Notes under the pieces: generated by a model | Databases searched by the model: none | What the model was told of the DNA's origin: nothing | What the model saw: only the letters and a program-made list of their open reading frames with translations | Assembly: GCA_937907975.1 (NCBI GenBank) | Contig: CALEQS010000087.1 | Span: 1 to 13,683 of the forward strand | DNA: 13,683 nt | Reading direction: 5' to 3' | From: an uncultured Clostridia bacterium | GTDB lineage: Bacteria > Bacillota > Clostridia > Oscillospirales > Oscillospiraceae | Shown: positions 12,996-13,683 of the stretch, piece after piece | Layout of the letters: the number at the start of each line of letters is the position of its first letter | Numbering within the stretch: the stretch's first letter is position 1 | Position numbers and translations under genes: made by a program

Positions 12996-13683
12996 CAGTG
13001 CAGATACTCCTTCAGTTCATCGACCCGGTTCAGGCGCTCCCAGGGCAGATCCAGCTCGGGACGGCCGAAGTGACCGTAAGCGGCGGTCTGCTCATAGATG
13101 GGACGGCGCAGATCCAGATAGGAGATGATGGACGCGGGACGCAGGTCGAAGGTGCGCTGGACGATCTCGGACAGGCGCTCGTCATCCAGCACGCCGGTGC
13201 CCTCGGTGTCCACCAGCACGGAGACGGGGTGCGCCACGCCGATGGCGTAGGCCAGCTCGATCTGGCAGCGCTGGGCAAGGCCGGCAGCCACGATGTTCTT
13301 GGCGACGTGACGGGCCATGTAAGCCGCGGAGCGGTCCACCTTCGTGGGGTCCTTGCCGGAGAAGCAGCCGCCGCCATGGCTGGCAGCGCCGCCGTAGGTG
13401 TCCACGATGATCTTACGGCCAGTCAGACCGGTGTCGCCGCAGGGGCCGCCCACCACGAAGCGGCCGGTGGGGTTGACATAGAGCTTGGTCTCCGGACGGA
13501 TGAACTTCTCGGGCAGGACGGGCTTGATGACCTCTTCGATGACGGCCTCGCGCAGATCCTTCAGCTCAATGTCGGGAGAGTGCTGGGTGGAGACGACGAT
13601 GGCCGGGCACCAGTCGACCTGGTTGTTCTCGTCATAGGCCACGGTCACCTGGGTCTTGCCGTCGGGGCGCAGCCAGGACAGCT
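12995..13683 (-). CDS. metK: S-adenosylmethionine synthetase, C-terminal part (cut by window edge)
   Basis: The C-terminal 228 residues of MetK, which makes S-adenosylmethionine from methionine and ATP in the cytoplasm. The frame is open to the window edge and reads LSWLRPDGKTQVTVAYDEN there, a standard internal MetK segment, so roughly the first 170 residues lie outside the window; no start is called. Conserved blocks: FVVGGPCGDTGLTGRKIIVD, GGGCFSGKDPTKVDRSAAY (the ATP/phosphate loop, with Cys where Ala is most common), KNIVAAGLA, AIGVAHPVSV, and a C-terminal YGHFGRPELDLPWE. The stop overlaps the start of the downstream Nit-family amidase by one base, so the two genes form one operon. Promoter and any SAM-related riboswitch would be outside the window. 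Confidence 0.97.
   Translation of the reverse strand, partial: LSWLRPDGKTQVTVAYDENNQVDWCPAIVVSTQHSPDIELKDLREAVIEEVIKPVLPEKFIRPETKLYVNPTGRFVVGGPCGDTGLTGRKIIVDTYGGAASHGGGCFSGKDPTKVDRSAAYMARHVAKNIVAAGLAQRCQIELAYAIGVAHPVSVLVDTEGTGVLDDERLSEIVQRTFDLRPASIISYLDLRRPIYEQTAAYGHFGRPELDLPWERLNRVDELKEYLH

Noticed and set aside
12153..13073. 306-codon + strand open frame opposite the amidase and metK
   Set aside because: Crosses a terminator and two real genes on the other strand and has no recognisable protein features.

Overview
The window looks like a chromosomal piece of a moderately GC-rich Gram-positive anaerobe of the class Clostridia, most likely Oscillospiraceae (Flavonifractor/Intestinimonas/Oscillibacter-like). 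This placement is an inference. It rests on strong AAGGAGG-type ribosome binding sites, consensus sigma-A promoters, an L10-leader RNA, a yybP-ykoY riboswitch and the overall character of the proteins. No mobile element, tRNA, rRNA or CRISPR array is visible.

Layout. Positions 1-2003, + strand: the end of the L11-L1-L10-L7/L12 ribosomal protein cluster (rplA, rplJ, rplL). A hairpin after rplA is followed by a new consensus promoter and a structured L10 leader with an attenuator-like hairpin before rplJ. Two terminators close the cluster, the second serving the convergent gene. All remaining genes are on the - strand. A small nitroreductase (2103-2648) has its own promoter. Next comes a five-gene operon read from 8248 down to 2781: a DltA-like amino-acid ligase, a fold-type III PLP decarboxylase, a DltC-like carrier protein, an AlgI/DltB-like MBOAT acyltransferase and a membrane-anchored SGNH protein. 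A P-type cation ATPase (8441-11044) follows, preceded by a Mn2+-type yybP-ykoY riboswitch whose aptamer and terminator are mutually exclusive. Then come a divergent CoaX-like pantothenate kinase (11287-12078) and a Nit-family amidase translationally coupled to metK, which runs off the right edge.

The most interesting element is the five-gene operon. It has the parts of the D-alanylation (Dlt) machinery: activate an amino acid, load it on a carrier, pass it across the membrane through an MBOAT, and transfer it to an envelope polymer with an SGNH enzyme. It differs from classical dlt in several ways. It contains a decarboxylase-like PLP gene. The ligase has Ser where DltA has the Cys linked to D-Ala selectivity. 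The MBOAT is AlgI-like and ends in LIYAGF, resembling the FxYxxF acyl-relay motif that classical dlt supplies on the separate microprotein DltX; no dltX is seen. I infer a system that decorates an extracellular polymer with a non-standard amino-acyl group, possibly a decarboxylated amino acid such as GABA, beta-alanine or lysine. The substrate and polymer cannot be read from the sequence.
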